Notes: generated from the letters alone by a model not told the origin. A DNA stretch of 60,888 nt from Treponema sp. (GCA_016281495.1 JAEEIU010000052.1:1-60888), one strand, 5' to 3'; positions 7,695 through 17,075 are shown, counted from the first letter of the stretch. Made by a program: numbers and translations.

Positions 7695-9684
7695 ATTTCA
7701 TGTTGTATCGGATTATGAACCCAGTGGAGACCAGCCTCAGGCCATAGAAAAACTTGCAAGGGGATTTTTAAACGGAGACAAGTATCAGACATTAAAGGGT
7801 GTGACAGGAAGCGGCAAAACCTATACCATGGCAAAGATAATAGAAGCCGTTCAGCGTCCCACTTTGATAATAAGCCACAACAAGACTCTTTCCGCACAGC
7901 TCTACCGTGAGTTCAAGACTTTTTTCCCCGACAATGCCGTTGAATATTTTGTAAGCTATTACGACTACTACCAGCCGGAAGCCTATGTTCCCGCACGAGA
8001 CCTTTACATCGAAAAGGATGCCTCAATCAACAGGGAAATCGACCGTCTTAAGATGGCGGCAACCTACAGTCTTATGGAAAGGCGTGATGTTATTGTCGTT
8101 GCAACCGTAAGCTGCATTTATGGTTTGGGAATGCCTGAACTTTACAAGGACATGAGGATTCATCTTGAAAAGGGACAGATGCTTGACATCCACAAGTTTG
8201 CCCTTTCACTTTCCGAAATCCAATACCAGAGGAATGATGCCGTTCTTGACCGTGGAAATTTCCGCATACGTGGTGATGTAATTGAGGTCTTTCCTCCTTA
8301 TCTTGAATTTGAGGAGGCATACAGGATCGAGCTTGACTTTGACGAGATTGTAAGGATAAGGCGCTACAATGTGATTTCCGGAGAAGTAAAGGAAGACCTT
8401 GATGAAACGGTAATCTATCCTGCAAAACAGTTTGTCGTTCCACATGAGACCCTTACCATCGCAACCGAACGAATTCAGGCAGAACTAGAGGCAAGGCTAG
8501 ACGAACTTAACTCGCAGAAAAAACTATTTGAGGCAGAAAGGCTTAAGACACGCGTCACATACGACATAGAGATGATGAAGGAGATGGGCTACTGTTCGGG
8601 AATTGAAAACTATTCCGCCCCTATTGCAGGAAGAAAAAAAGGTGAACCGCCCGCAACCCTCCTCCATTATTTTCCTGATGACTTTTTGTGCATGATTGAT
8701 GAGGCACATGTCACCGTTCCGCAGATTGGAGCGATGTATGAGGGAGACAGGAGCAGAAAGCAAAACCTTGTTGACTTTGGATTCCGACTTCCATCAGCAC
8801 TGGACAACCGCCCGTTAAAATACGATGAGTTCAGCAAAAAGATGAACCAGGTGATTTATGTCACGGCAACTCCAAGGCCACAGGAAATTGAGCAGAGCAC
8901 CCAGGTTGTTGAGCAGATTATTCGCCCCACGGGACTTCTGGACCCCATTGTTGAAGTACGCCCCACAGAAGGCCAGATGCAGGACATCTACAAGGAAGTT
9001 CAGGAGCGTATTGCAAAAAAAGAACGAAGCCTTATCCTTACCCTTACAAAAAAGATGGCAGAGGATTTAACCGACTATCTTGCAGGCCTCTCGCTTAAAG
9101 TGCAGTACATTCATTCAGAGATTGATACATTTGAACGTGTCGAGATATTGAAAAAACTCCGCGGTGGAGAAATCGATGTCCTGATTGGAATCAACCTTTT
9201 GCGAGAAGGAATAGACCTCCCGGAAGTAAGCTTTATTGCACTTCTTGATGCAGATAAAATAGGATTCTTACGCAGTACAACAAGCTTGATCCAGATCATA
9301 GGAAGGGCCGCACGAAACGCAGAGGGAAAAGTCGTGATGTACGCCGACAGGATGAGCGATGCGATGAAGGAAGCGATAGACGAAACCAAGCGCCGCCGTT
9401 CAATTCAAGAGGCATATAACAAGGAAAACGGAATCACGCCAAAGACAATCAAAAAGGCCGTTGAGGATATCCTTGAGCACGAGAAAGAGGAAGCAAAAGA
9501 AAACGCAGACGTGGAGATGGAAGCGTTAATACAGAAATCCAACCTGATGGTTCCCGCACAAAGAAAGAAGCTTATCGCCGCATTAAAGCAGGAAATGATG
9601 GAAGCCGCAGACCGATTGGATTACGAGATGGCAGCCGCATTACGGGACAAGATCCGCGACATAGAAGCAACCTACGGAAAATGA
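7687..9684 (+). CDS. uvrB: Excinuclease ABC subunit B
   Basis: UvrB verifies DNA damage and loads UvrC in nucleotide excision repair. The 665-aa product has full family length. It carries Walker A GVTGSGKT (about residue 40), the beta-hairpin region YYDYYQPEAYVP, the DEAH-like IDEAHV, helicase motifs VTATPRP and QIIGRAARN, and a C-terminal UVR motif (AADRLDYEMAAALRD) that contacts UvrC. It overlaps the PAP2-like gene by 8 nt. Its stop directly abuts the stop of the convergent oxidoreductase gene. Confidence 0.98.
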   Translation: MRKFHVVSDYEPSGDQPQAIEKLARGFLNGDKYQTLKGVTGSGKTYTMAKIIEAVQRPTLIISHNKTLSAQLYREFKTFFPDNAVEYFVSYYDYYQPEAYVPARDLYIEKDASINREIDRLKMAATYSLMERRDVIVVATVSCIYGLGMPELYKDMRIHLEKGQMLDIHKFALSLSEIQYQRNDAVLDRGNFRIRGDVIEVFPPYLEFEEAYRIELDFDEIVRIRRYNVISGEVKEDLDETVIYPAKQFVVPHETLTIATERIQAELEARLDELNSQKKLFEAERLKTRVTYDIEMMKEMGYCSGIENYSAPIAGRKKGEPPATLLHYFPDDFLCMIDEAHVTVPQIGAMYEGDRSRKQNLVDFGFRLPSALDNRPLKYDEFSKKMNQVIYVTATPRPQEIEQSTQVVEQIIRPTGLLDPIVEVRPTEGQMQDIYKEVQERIAKKERSLILTLTKKMAEDLTDYLAGLSLKVQYIHSEIDTFERVEILKKLRGGEIDVLIGINLLREGIDLPEVSFIALLDADKIGFLRSTTSLIQIIGRAARNAEGKVVMYADRMSDAMKEAIDETKRRRSIQEAYNKENGITPKTIKKAVEDILEHEKEEAKENADVEMEALIQKSNLMVPAQRKKLIAALKQEMMEAADRLDYEMAAALRDKIRDIEATYGK

Positions 9685-10800
9685 TTAAACCTTGGACAAA
9701 AGATCCTTTATCTCTTCCATGACAGCCTGTGCATTTATTCCGCTTTCAAGGCTTGACCGAAGTTTTTCCCTTCCATCCAGAAAATCAACTGCATTTTGGA
9801 CCATATTGGAAAAGTATCCTGTTTTCTTTGGGGCCTTAATCCCATCGTTTTTCTTCAAGCTGTAAAAGCCCGTGTAAAGAGAACTTTCTTCCCTCGTTTC
9901 AACATTAAAGATTCCGTTACCCACGGTGATTCGTCCAAGGGTTCCTGTAAGTTCAATTTCAAAACCAAAATATTTAGACCTTCCGCTTACAAAAAGATTT
10001 ACGTCGGGACATTCTTTTGTTGAATAATGAGTGCTCATCTGCCTTACACATTTTTTTTCATCTCGGTATACGCCGCTTATCGCTGGATTACAAAGCAAGC
10101 TGTTCTGCCATCTTGAGTTCTTTAGATGAAGTGCCCTCCACAAAAGCCCCCTTTCATTCTCATAGGATTGCCTGACAGTGGAAAAAGCATCATTCTCCAG
10201 GAAAAACAAAACAGCATCAGCCAAATGTGTTCCGTCATGCAAAAGGCTGTATGCCCCGCTTGATTCTTCTGCCGGATTATAAACTGCCATGCCTGACATA
10301 AGTGAAGCCCTTATGCTCTGAAGCTCTCCTATTTTTTCCATGCACTTTTTTGCAAGAATATAATCATTTGAGAAACGCCTCTCGTGGTTTACAAGGACAG
10401 GAACATTTTTCTCCCTGCTTTTCTGGAGTATCTTCATTGCGGATTTCATGTTTGTTGCAACAGGTTTTTCAAGGATTATCAGTTTTGGCTTAGCTTCTAT
10501 TGCAAGGAGTGATTCATCAAGATGATTTTTTTCGTCAACTGCAATTACAACAATATCTGGAACATTTTTCGCATACAGTTCTTTCGAGGATGTAAAAGTC
10601 TCTGCCTGAGGATTTGCGTTTTTCCATGCATCAAGTGCTTTCCGGTCAATGTCACAGGCAGATGTAATCTTAATGCGTGGATTTCCGTTAAGTGCGGACG
10701 TATGGCTTGCAGGCTGTTCCCTTTTTGCATCAAGGGCAAGGCTATATCCTATTCTTCCGCATCCCAATATCGCAGCAGTGTATTCAGGCTCAGTACTCAT
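9685..10800 (-). CDS. Gfo/Idh/MocA-family oxidoreductase
   Basis: The 371-aa product is an NAD(P)-dependent dehydrogenase-like protein. The N-terminal Rossmann domain carries AAILGCGRIGYS and ends with LEKPVATN, the family's catalytic Lys-Pro motif. The C-terminal alpha/beta domain follows (NHERRFSNDY onward). Its substrate, probably a sugar or inositol derivative, cannot be told. The ATG at 10800 is preferred over an upstream TTG: it has no Shine-Dalgarno site but lies 6 nt after a -10-like box. The gene is convergent with uvrB with no bases between stops. Confidence 0.85.
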   Translation of the reverse strand: MSTEPEYTAAILGCGRIGYSLALDAKREQPASHTSALNGNPRIKITSACDIDRKALDAWKNANPQAETFTSSKELYAKNVPDIVVIAVDEKNHLDESLLAIEAKPKLIILEKPVATNMKSAMKILQKSREKNVPVLVNHERRFSNDYILAKKCMEKIGELQSIRASLMSGMAVYNPAEESSGAYSLLHDGTHLADAVLFFLENDAFSTVRQSYENERGLLWRALHLKNSRWQNSLLCNPAISGVYRDEKKCVRQMSTHYSTKECPDVNLFVSGRSKYFGFEIELTGTLGRITVGNGIFNVETREESSLYTGFYSLKKNDGIKAPKKTGYFSNMVQNAVDFLDGREKLRSSLESGINAQAVMEEIKDLLSKV

Positions 10801-10806
10801 GCACAA

Positions 10807-10835
10807 AGTTTAGCACAAAGCCTGAATGTGGTAAA
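10807..10835 (-). promoter_or_regulatory. Promoter of Gfo/Idh gene, probably leaderless
   Basis: On the minus strand TTTACC (10835-10830), a 17-nt spacer and an extended TGC-TAAACT (10812-10807) end 6 nt before the ATG at 10800. The transcript would start at or next to the A of the ATG. Confidence 0.45.
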
Positions 10836-10850
10836 GGCATTTTTTACAGA

Positions 10851-11669
10851 TTATTCGTCGGCCTTGTGACCGTGATACTTGAACACAGATTCCCCTGAAC
10901 CATTGATCCTGTCTATAAAATCCAGATATGAGTTCTTTGCGGAATATGAGCGTGCCTCTGACATGTATTTATCCCGTGTTGTTTTATCATCATCATCAAA
11001 AGCGAGTTGAGAAAGCAAAATGGAATTTTCAAAACTATCATCGCGGTTACAGCTTGAGTTATATGCCTTTCTGAACAGGTCCTTTGCCTTTTTCTTGCTG
11101 CCTCCGAGGAATCCAGGACAATAATAATACCACTGTGCAAGATTCCTTAATGCGTGTGAAAAATTCGGATCAATGTCACATGCCTTCTGGAACAAATCCC
11201 GTGTCAGATAACCATAGGTAAACGCTGTCTTAAGTGGTTCCAGGGCCATATACACTGCAATGGCGCTCCCACATGAAAGGGGAATCCATGCATCCATTTT
11301 TTCGCTCTTGTGCTCGTCATAGAATTTCTTGCATTTTTTAGCCTGTGCTGAAAGTAGTGCATTCAGCTCTTTTTTTGTTCCTGCCATCTGGCTTTTGTAA
11401 GAGTATTTTTCGCAATCAATCATGTTGGTCAAAACCATTTGATCAACCTCATTCAAGGAATCGTATTGATTTTGAATTTTCTTTTCCCATGCCTCAAGAA
11501 CACTCAGTGAATCAGCAGGTGACTTGTAAGAAAAAAGTTCGATTTTTAAATCCATAAGTTCATCAAGAAGGGCCGTGGTTTCCGATGCAAGCCGAATGTC
11601 ACAAAAACAGGACGAAGCGACAGCCAAAAAGAGAACCAGTGCAGCAATCAATTTTTTACGCAAAAACAT
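10851..11669 (-). CDS. Exported TPR-like protein
   Basis: The 272-aa product has a signal peptide (MFLRKKLIAALVLFLAVASS, cleavage near SCFC/D). Helical repeats follow, the clearest around DPNFSHALRNLAQWYYYCPG and the GGSKKKAKDLFRKAY segment. This resembles treponemal periplasmic TPR proteins, including the TatT-type proteins of TRAP transporters, but no TRAP transporter genes are adjacent. A cysteine near the signal end (SSC) may make it a lipoprotein. A GAGG site precedes the ATG. The function may be scaffolding or ligand-binding, which is inference. Confidence 0.6.
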   Translation of the reverse strand: MFLRKKLIAALVLFLAVASSCFCDIRLASETTALLDELMDLKIELFSYKSPADSLSVLEAWEKKIQNQYDSLNEVDQMVLTNMIDCEKYSYKSQMAGTKKELNALLSAQAKKCKKFYDEHKSEKMDAWIPLSCGSAIAVYMALEPLKTAFTYGYLTRDLFQKACDIDPNFSHALRNLAQWYYYCPGFLGGSKKKAKDLFRKAYNSSCNRDDSFENSILLSQLAFDDDDKTTRDKYMSEARSYSAKNSYLDFIDRINGSGESVFKYHGHKADE

Positions 11670-11752
11670 AGTAACCTCAGTTGTAAAATATTATTCTCTC
11701 TTTTCTTTAGACAACTGTAGGAGGAAAAAGTTTCATGGAAGTTGGAATTTAG

Positions 11753-11954
11753 TTGTCACGCGGATTCGAAAAATCTACGATTTTTCTTTAAACTCGGGGT
11801 TTCTGACTGATTGGTATAATCATCCTACTATCTGATATAAGGAAAACAATATTCACATACAAGAGTTTTTTTCAGAAAACCAACAGCAACCACGGAGTCA
11901 CAAACACAACATCCTTTAAAGATTTTGCGTAGCAAAATCGAATCCGTGTGACAA
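11753..11954. mobile_element. MITE-like element with inverted terminal repeats and hairpins
   Basis: Left end TTGTCACGCGGATTCGA (11753-11769) and right end TCGAATCCGTGTGACAA (11938-11954) match as inverted repeats at 16 of 17 positions. Each adjoins a perfect 8-bp hairpin (11768-11786 and 11921-11939) with different stem sequences. The 202-bp element has no gene and fills most of the 11670-12007 intergenic space. Related ends occur at 36378 and 48497-48773. I saw no target duplication. Confidence 0.65.
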
Positions 11955-11972
11955 ACTCTCTTCCCCATTATA

Positions 11973-12001
11973 TTGACAACACTATTATAATCCATCATAC
12001 T
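11973..12001 (+). promoter_or_regulatory. Promoter of RluA-family gene, probably leaderless
   Basis: TTGACA (11973-11978), a 17-nt spacer and CATACT (11996-12001) end 6 nt before the ATG at 12008. A TATAAT at 11986-11991 lies too close to this -35 but could act with another. Either way the longer frame start at 11948 lies upstream of transcription. Confidence 0.6.
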
Positions 12002-12007
12002 TACTCC

Positions 12008-13369
12008 ATGTTTCCACCTTTTCCTACGGACCGCGCTTTACAGATTTGCAGAAGAATGCTCAATGAACTTGACTCTGGGGCTTTGGCTCTTGTTCCTGTT
12101 GGACGCATCAGTGAAGAACGGAAGGATCAGGGAATAATGCTTGGCGCAATGTTGTGCAGGAATTCGGATGGAAATGAAATTGAACTCAGGACTGTCTCGG
12201 GCTTGAGCAAAAAACTGGTTCCACAAAAAACAGACGACAAAATCATCTATGTGGAGCCGATTGTTCCACCGCAAAAGATTGACGAGGCACTTTTACCAAA
12301 CGACAAGAAAATCCATGAGCTTACAGACGAAATCAACTTAATCGTTCAACTTGAAGACAAAACCCAGAATCGAAAAAACAGGCTTGAGGACCTGAAAAAA
12401 TACCGCACGGAACTTACAACACAATCGCTTGAAAAAGTCTTTTCACTTTATTCCTTCAAATGCATTGACGGAAACACTGTAAGCCTTAACAAGATTTGTA
12501 CCACAAAAAAAATCAAGCTTCCACCAACTGGCACCGGAGAATGCTGTGCTCCAAAACTTTTGAACTATGCATTCGACCACAACATGCAGGTATTGAACAT
12601 GGCGGAAATCTATTGGGTAAATGACAGCGCCCAAAAGCAAAACGGGCATGAATATCCGCCGTGTGACGAAAGGTGTGGAATAATCCTCCCCTTCATGCTG
12701 GGCCTTGAAATACTGTACCGTGACAGTGATATATGCGTAATCAACAAGCCGTCGGGACTTCTTTCCATACCGGGGCGTGGAGAGGATAAAAAGGATTGTG
12801 TCAGTGCAAGGTTAAAAAAGCTTTACCCGGAATGCATTGAGCAGCCTTCTGTACATCGTCTTGACATGGAAACCTCGGGCCTCATGGTTTATGCACTTAC
12901 AAAAGAAGCCCACAAAAACCTTGGACGGCAGTTTGAAGGCAGGACAGTACAAAAGGAATACATCGCATTGCTTGACGGAATACTTCCCAAAAAGGGAATT
13001 GAAAATACAGGATGCATGGAATTGTACTTCAGGCTGGACGTGGAAAACAGACCCCATCAGATATGGGATGACGTTTATGGCAAAAAGGCAATAACCGAGT
13101 GGCAAATTCTGGATGTTGAGGCATACACTGCCCCGGACGGCAAAACAAAAAACGTTACACGCGTAAAATTCATTCCGCATACGGGACGCACCCACCAGCT
13201 CAGGCTAGCAAGCGCAGACCCGCATGGATTCGGTACAGCGATAATTGGAGACACCCTTTACGGAAAACCGGTCGGAGATGAACGCCTGATGCTTCATGCA
13301 TCATATCTTTCTTTCGTCCATCCCATTACCGGAAATCCTATGAGTTTTACAAATGACGCACCCTTTTAA
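12008..13369 (+). CDS. RluA-family pseudouridine synthase with long N-terminal region
   Basis: This enzyme family converts uridine to pseudouridine in rRNA or tRNA. The C-terminal half of the 453-aa protein carries ICVINKPSGLLSIPG, the catalytic motif SVHRLDMETSGLMVYA (Asp nucleophile in HRLD) and HTGRTHQLRLA. The first 230 residues are an extra region with a charged helical stretch and several Cys (GECCAP, PCDERCG), not an S4 domain. Long forms like this are known in spirochaetes and Bacteroidetes, but their RNA target is not clear. The start at 12008 fits the promoter. It overlaps the convergent nucleoside kinase gene by 4 nt. Confidence 0.85.
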   Translation: MFPPFPTDRALQICRRMLNELDSGALALVPVGRISEERKDQGIMLGAMLCRNSDGNEIELRTVSGLSKKLVPQKTDDKIIYVEPIVPPQKIDEALLPNDKKIHELTDEINLIVQLEDKTQNRKNRLEDLKKYRTELTTQSLEKVFSLYSFKCIDGNTVSLNKICTTKKIKLPPTGTGECCAPKLLNYAFDHNMQVLNMAEIYWVNDSAQKQNGHEYPPCDERCGIILPFMLGLEILYRDSDICVINKPSGLLSIPGRGEDKKDCVSARLKKLYPECIEQPSVHRLDMETSGLMVYALTKEAHKNLGRQFEGRTVQKEYIALLDGILPKKGIENTGCMELYFRLDVENRPHQIWDDVYGKKAITEWQILDVEAYTAPDGKTKNVTRVKFIPHTGRTHQLRLASADPHGFGTAIIGDTLYGKPVGDERLMLHASYLSFVHPITGNPMSFTNDAPF

Positions 13370-15018
13370 TACTTGAACGCAGAGCCACCGATGAATTCGC
13401 GTATGATTGAATGCTCAGGAACGGCTGTTGCAGGAATCGTACTGAAGTTTTCCAGGAACCTCAAAAGCCTTGATGCCTCAGCATATTCCTTTTCAAGAGG
13501 AGTTACGCATTTTAGAAGTGGAGCGGCATACACCTTGAGGACGGAAAGCTCATAGTCAAGGGCCGTGTTGAGCATGGCATCCGCATTGTTCTGGAACGGG
13601 AAGATGTGAAGCTTTTCTCCCTTTTGAACTGAATCCCACATAGCAATCGTACCGGCCGCACTCTTTCCGCGGAATTTGGCATCACGTACAATTCGCCTGA
13701 TAAGACGGTTGTCGCTTGTTGCAATCCTGTTGTGGTCGTCAAGGTTAAGCTGCGTCAGGGCAGAAAGATAAATCTTGAACTTCAATTCCGGCGGGACCTG
13801 AGGAGTAAGCTTGTCATTCAAACCATGAATTCCTTCCATAATGAGAATGTCATTGGGACCAAGCCTCATCGTGTCACCCTTGTAATAGCGTTTTCCCTCA
13901 TGGAAGTCGTAGCTTGGCAGCTTTATTTCCTTTCCGTCAAACAGGGCAAGCAGGTCCTCGTTGATTTGCGGAACGTCAAGCGCCTCAAGGCATTCATAGT
14001 CATAGTCACCGTTTTCATCTTTCGGGGTATTCTCACGTCCACGATAATACGAATCCAGGCTTATGAGCTTTGGCTGATATCCGATTGCCTGAAGCTGCAT
14101 TGAAAGCTTTTTGCTTGTGGTTGTCTTACCGGAAGAAGAAGGTCCTGCAATCAAAACGACGCGTGTGGATTCCTTTTCGTGAATCTTGTCCGCAATGTCG
14201 GCGATGCACTTTACCTGAAGTGTTTCGGTTATGTTGATGAAGTCGTCTGCCTTTCGTTCGTGAATCAGCTGGTTCAGGCTGGCGGCAGATGTGACACCAA
14301 GCCTTTTTCCCCATTTTTTATAGCGGCTGTAAATCTCAAACAGTTTGGGCTGGTCTTCAAATTCAGGAAGATGCCCGGGATCATCATGTTTTGGGAAACG
14401 CAGCAGGAAACCTTCCCTGTACGGCAAGAGGTCAAAAACCTGAAGTACAGCTGTTGTTCCTACAAGCGGGCCGAAATACAGGTCGGAGAAATCCCCCAGA
14501 GTGTTCACCTTTATCCTTGAAGGAGTCCTGTAATTGAGCTGTTTCCTGGTTTCAACAAGCCCCAGACGTTCAAATAAAGTGCATGCATCCTGATACGAGA
14601 TTGTGTCACATTCAATAACAAGGTTTTCCTTTGCAAGCGAAAGCATCTTGTCCTTGAGTGCCTGAATTTGGGATGCCTCAAGCGGAGAGCCTGTTTCCAG
14701 CGTGTAATAGTAACCGTAACCCAAAGAATGTCCCACCAGAAGATGGGCGTCGGGATATACCGAATGAGCGGCGGCGGCAAGCAAAAAACACAGGGAGCGG
14801 CGGTAAATTGCGGCACCTTCCTTGCTGTCTGCATACACCGGCTCAACATGAGCATTGATGTCAATGATTCCATCCAAAGAGCAAATCTCGTTGTTGACCT
14901 TTACGGCAAGAATGCTTTTGTCAGATTTGCCAAAATGATCCATCAGGGTAATGGGTCGTATTTCATTTTCAACTTGAACGGAAGAACCGTCCGGGAAAGT
15001 AATAGTAATCTTCTTCAT
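13366..15018 (-). CDS. TGS-domain nucleoside kinase (uridine kinase-like)
   Basis: The 550-aa protein starts with a TGS-like ubiquitin fold (MKKITITFPDGSSVQV). A threonyl-tRNA-synthetase-type second domain follows (AHSVYPDAHLLVGHSLGYGY). The last half is a P-loop phosphoribulokinase/uridine kinase domain with GPSSSGKTTTSKK, SLDSYY and IMEGIHGLN. Proteins with this order are annotated as uridine kinase or nucleoside kinase; the exact substrate is not fixed. The ATG lies 6 nt after a -10 box, so the mRNA is probably leaderless. Confidence 0.85.
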   Translation of the reverse strand: MKKITITFPDGSSVQVENEIRPITLMDHFGKSDKSILAVKVNNEICSLDGIIDINAHVEPVYADSKEGAAIYRRSLCFLLAAAAHSVYPDAHLLVGHSLGYGYYYTLETGSPLEASQIQALKDKMLSLAKENLVIECDTISYQDACTLFERLGLVETRKQLNYRTPSRIKVNTLGDFSDLYFGPLVGTTAVLQVFDLLPYREGFLLRFPKHDDPGHLPEFEDQPKLFEIYSRYKKWGKRLGVTSAASLNQLIHERKADDFINITETLQVKCIADIADKIHEKESTRVVLIAGPSSSGKTTTSKKLSMQLQAIGYQPKLISLDSYYRGRENTPKDENGDYDYECLEALDVPQINEDLLALFDGKEIKLPSYDFHEGKRYYKGDTMRLGPNDILIMEGIHGLNDKLTPQVPPELKFKIYLSALTQLNLDDHNRIATSDNRLIRRIVRDAKFRGKSAAGTIAMWDSVQKGEKLHIFPFQNNADAMLNTALDYELSVLKVYAAPLLKCVTPLEKEYAEASRLLRFLENFSTIPATAVPEHSIIREFIGGSAFKY

Positions 15019-15024
15019 ACATCC

Positions 15025-15053
15025 ATTTTACCCCAGTTTGTGCCATTTGTAAA
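15025..15053 (-). promoter_or_regulatory. Promoter of nucleoside kinase gene, probably leaderless
   Basis: On the minus strand TTTACA (15053-15048), a 17-nt spacer and TAAAAT (15030-15025) end 6 nt before the ATG at 15018. Confidence 0.6.
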
Positions 15054-15082
15054 TTATTATTTATTGCACATTCTGCAAGGAA

Positions 15083-15111
15083 TTGACAAAATGGGGCAAT
15101 TTGAATATCAT
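15083..15111 (+). promoter_or_regulatory. Promoter of tRNA-Val
   Basis: TTGACA (15083-15088), a 17-nt spacer and TATCAT (15106-15111). The tRNA 5' end at 15124 lies about 6 nt downstream of the expected start. Confidence 0.75.
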
Positions 15112-15123
15112 TATTTTTATGTT

Positions 15124-15195
15124 GCTCGATTAACTCAGTGGTAGAGTGCTACCTTCACACGGTAGAAGTCACTAGTTCGAATCTAGTATCGAGCA
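15124..15195 (+). tRNA. tRNA-Val (CAC)
   Basis: A complete cloverleaf folds by eye. The 7-bp acceptor stem is GCTCGAT with ATCGAGC. The D arm contains AGTGGTA. The anticodon stem CTACC/GGTAG encloses loop TTCACAC with anticodon CAC. The T arm is ACTAG-TTCGAAT-CTAGT. No CCA is encoded. Its own promoter and terminator make it a single-gene unit. Confidence 0.95.
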
Positions 15196-15203
15196 TTCTC
15201 AAG

Positions 15204-15232
15204 GGCATCCGTCTGGGTGCCTTTTTCTTTTT
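15204..15232 (+). terminator. Intrinsic terminator of tRNA-Val
   Basis: The stem GGCATCC/GGGTGCC (one G-U pair) has a 4-nt loop and is followed by a T-rich run (15222-15232). Confidence 0.8.
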
Positions 15233-15251
15233 GCAGTTACGTAAAAGCAAC

Positions 15252-15280
15252 TTGAATTTTACTTCCAAACAGTGTATGCT
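15252..15280 (+). promoter_or_regulatory. Promoter of class II aldolase gene
   Basis: TTGAAT (15252-15257), a 17-nt spacer and TATGCT (15275-15280). It leaves a leader of about 33 nt that includes TAGGAG. Confidence 0.7.
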
Positions 15281-15319
15281 ATAGGCGTTATCTATCTAAT
15301 CATAGATTTAGGAGTTATT

Positions 15320-16324
15320 ATGTTCAGTTACAAAGAGATTGGTCTCGTAAATTCAAAACACATGTTTGAAATGGCAATGAAGGGCGGTTATGCAATTCCT
15401 GCCTACAACTTCAACAACATGGAACAGATGCAGGCTATCATTCAGGCTTGTGTCGAAACAAAATCACCTGTAATCCTGCAGGTTTCAAAGGGTGCCCGCA
15501 ACTATGCAGACAAGTTCATCCTGCGCAATATGGCACGTGGTGCTGTTGAATATGCACATGAGCTCGGCTGCGACATTCCGATCGTACTCCACCTGGATCA
15601 CGGTCCAAACTTTGAGGTTGCAAAGGACTGCATCGACAACGGTTTCTCTTCCGTAATGATTGACGGTTCAGCACTTCCTTATGATGAAAACGTAAAGCTT
15701 ACCAAGCAGGTTGTAGACTATGCCCACAGCCAGAAGGACTATGTTACTGTAGAAGCAGAGCTTGGTGTTCTTGGTGGTGTTGAAGACGACGTTGCCGCAG
15801 AAGAAAGCAAATATACAAAGCCAGAGGAAGTAATCGACTTTACAAGCAAGACTGGATGCGACTCACTGGCAATTTCCATCGGTACAAGCCATGGACGCTG
15901 CAAGTTCACACCAGAGCAGTGCACAAGACGTGAGGACGGAACCCTCGTTCCACCGCCACTTGCATTTGACGTTCTTGCCGCAATCGAAAAGCAACTTCCA
16001 GGTTTCCCGATCGTATTGCACGGTTCTTCATCAGTTCCACCACACTATGTAAAGGAAATCGAAAAGTATGGCGGAAAAATCCCGGATTCAGTTGGTATTC
16101 CGGAAGAACAGCTCCGCCAGGCAGCAAAGAGCGCAGTATGCAAGATCAACGTAGACTCAGACGGCCGCCTTGCAATGACAGCTGCCATCCGCCGTGTATT
16201 TGCAGAACAGCCTGACGTATTTGATCCACGCCTCTATCTTGGACCAGCCCGTGAAGAGCTCAAGAAGATGTATGCAGAAAAGAACATCAACGTCTTCGGT
16301 TCAGCAGGACACGCATTTGACTGA
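15320..16324 (+). CDS. fba: Class II fructose-bisphosphate aldolase
   Basis: This zinc enzyme cleaves fructose-1,6-bisphosphate to two triose phosphates in glycolysis and the reverse in gluconeogenesis. The 334-aa protein shows the class II motifs: PAYNFNNMEQM, VLHLDHGP (zinc His and catalytic Asp), VEAELGVLGG, ISIGTSHGRCK and VLHGSSSVP, then KINVDSDGRLA in the phosphate-binding region. The ATG at 15320 follows TAGGAG by 5 nt; the longer frame from 15272 would begin inside the promoter. It is monocistronic, with its own promoter and terminator, and its codon use suggests high expression. Confidence 0.96.
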   Translation: MFSYKEIGLVNSKHMFEMAMKGGYAIPAYNFNNMEQMQAIIQACVETKSPVILQVSKGARNYADKFILRNMARGAVEYAHELGCDIPIVLHLDHGPNFEVAKDCIDNGFSSVMIDGSALPYDENVKLTKQVVDYAHSQKDYVTVEAELGVLGGVEDDVAAEESKYTKPEEVIDFTSKTGCDSLAISIGTSHGRCKFTPEQCTRREDGTLVPPPLAFDVLAAIEKQLPGFPIVLHGSSSVPPHYVKEIEKYGGKIPDSVGIPEEQLRQAAKSAVCKINVDSDGRLAMTAAIRRVFAEQPDVFDPRLYLGPAREELKKMYAEKNINVFGSAGHAFD

Positions 16325-16347
16325 TTGAATTAAGCTGTTGATATCAG

Positions 16348-16378
16348 CCCCCGGCCACAAAACCGGGGGATTTTTTTT
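16348..16378 (+). terminator. Intrinsic terminator of aldolase gene
   Basis: A perfect 7-bp stem CCCCCGG/CCGGGGG with an 8-nt loop is followed by A and eight Ts. Confidence 0.92.
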
Positions 16379-16385
16379 CTCTACC

Positions 16386-16414
16386 TTGAACAAAACCACG
16401 TTTCATGCTATCAT
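16386..16414 (+). promoter_or_regulatory. Promoter of membrane-protein gene, probably leaderless
   Basis: TTGAAC (16386-16391), a 17-nt spacer and TATCAT (16409-16414) end 7 nt before the ATG at 16422. No Shine-Dalgarno site is present. Confidence 0.65.
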
Positions 16415-16421
16415 TTTCTGT

Positions 16422-17075
16422 ATGCATACGTTTTTAATAGCGGCAATCCCTTTGCTGCTCCTTATTCTGGTAACTAACAATAATTCATACTCATGGAAAT
16501 CATTCATTCCGCCGGTTGCATTCGGTCTGTTCATTGGCATTGTTTATGCAATGGTAAAAAAGTTCTTTATTTTTTCTGACTTCATCTGGACGGAAGACAC
16601 CAGCGCAAGCCTAATCCACCTGCTTTTGACCCAGACTGTCCTTCCAATTGTGATTTGCCTTGTCGTTTTCCTCATTTTTTCAAGGGACAATGCGGTTTAC
16701 AAGGCCGAATCCCTTGGTCCCATGCTGGCCGCCTTTTATGCAGTCGTGGTTCCGTATACAGTACTTTCCAGTCCCGACAAGACCACTGTATTCATGAATT
16801 TCGGAAAGCCCCTTCTCTACTCAGGAATGTTCATTTTGCTATCGCTCTTTGCGGCACTGGGAACAGCAAAAATGGCACAGAAAAAAATGTTCATAGCGGT
16901 TCCGTTCTACATAATCGCATTGGCTCAAATTCCTATTCCCGCCATAATTGAAAGCAGATGGTACTACACCATGGACGGCTTCTGCCTGACTGCATCAATA
17001 GTCTATGCCGCCATAGCACTTGGATTCTACCTTTTTGTGAACATCATAAACATGTTGATTAAAGATAAGGATTGA
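16422..17075 (+). CDS. Polytopic membrane protein of unknown function
   Basis: The 217-aa product is mostly hydrophobic with about seven predicted membrane helices, starting MHTFLIAAIPLLLLILV. The start at 16422 fits the promoter just upstream; the longer frame from 16338 would run through the aldolase terminator. No family motif is recognised. It ends 125 nt before pyrG, and its transcript would reach the hairpin in the pyrG leader. Confidence 0.65.
   Translation: MHTFLIAAIPLLLLILVTNNNSYSWKSFIPPVAFGLFIGIVYAMVKKFFIFSDFIWTEDTSASLIHLLLTQTVLPIVICLVVFLIFSRDNAVYKAESLGPMLAAFYAVVVPYTVLSSPDKTTVFMNFGKPLLYSGMFILLSLFAALGTAKMAQKKMFIAVPFYIIALAQIPIPAIIESRWYYTMDGFCLTASIVYAAIALGFYLFVNIINMLIKDKD

Noticed and set aside
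10851..11669. Component of a TRAP transporter
   Set aside because: The TPR pattern is similar to TatT, but no DctM or DctQ genes lie nearby, so I left the role open.
11948..12007. Longer N-terminus of the RluA-family protein
   Set aside because: It would begin upstream of the TTGACA/CATACT promoter, and the added residues look non-coding.
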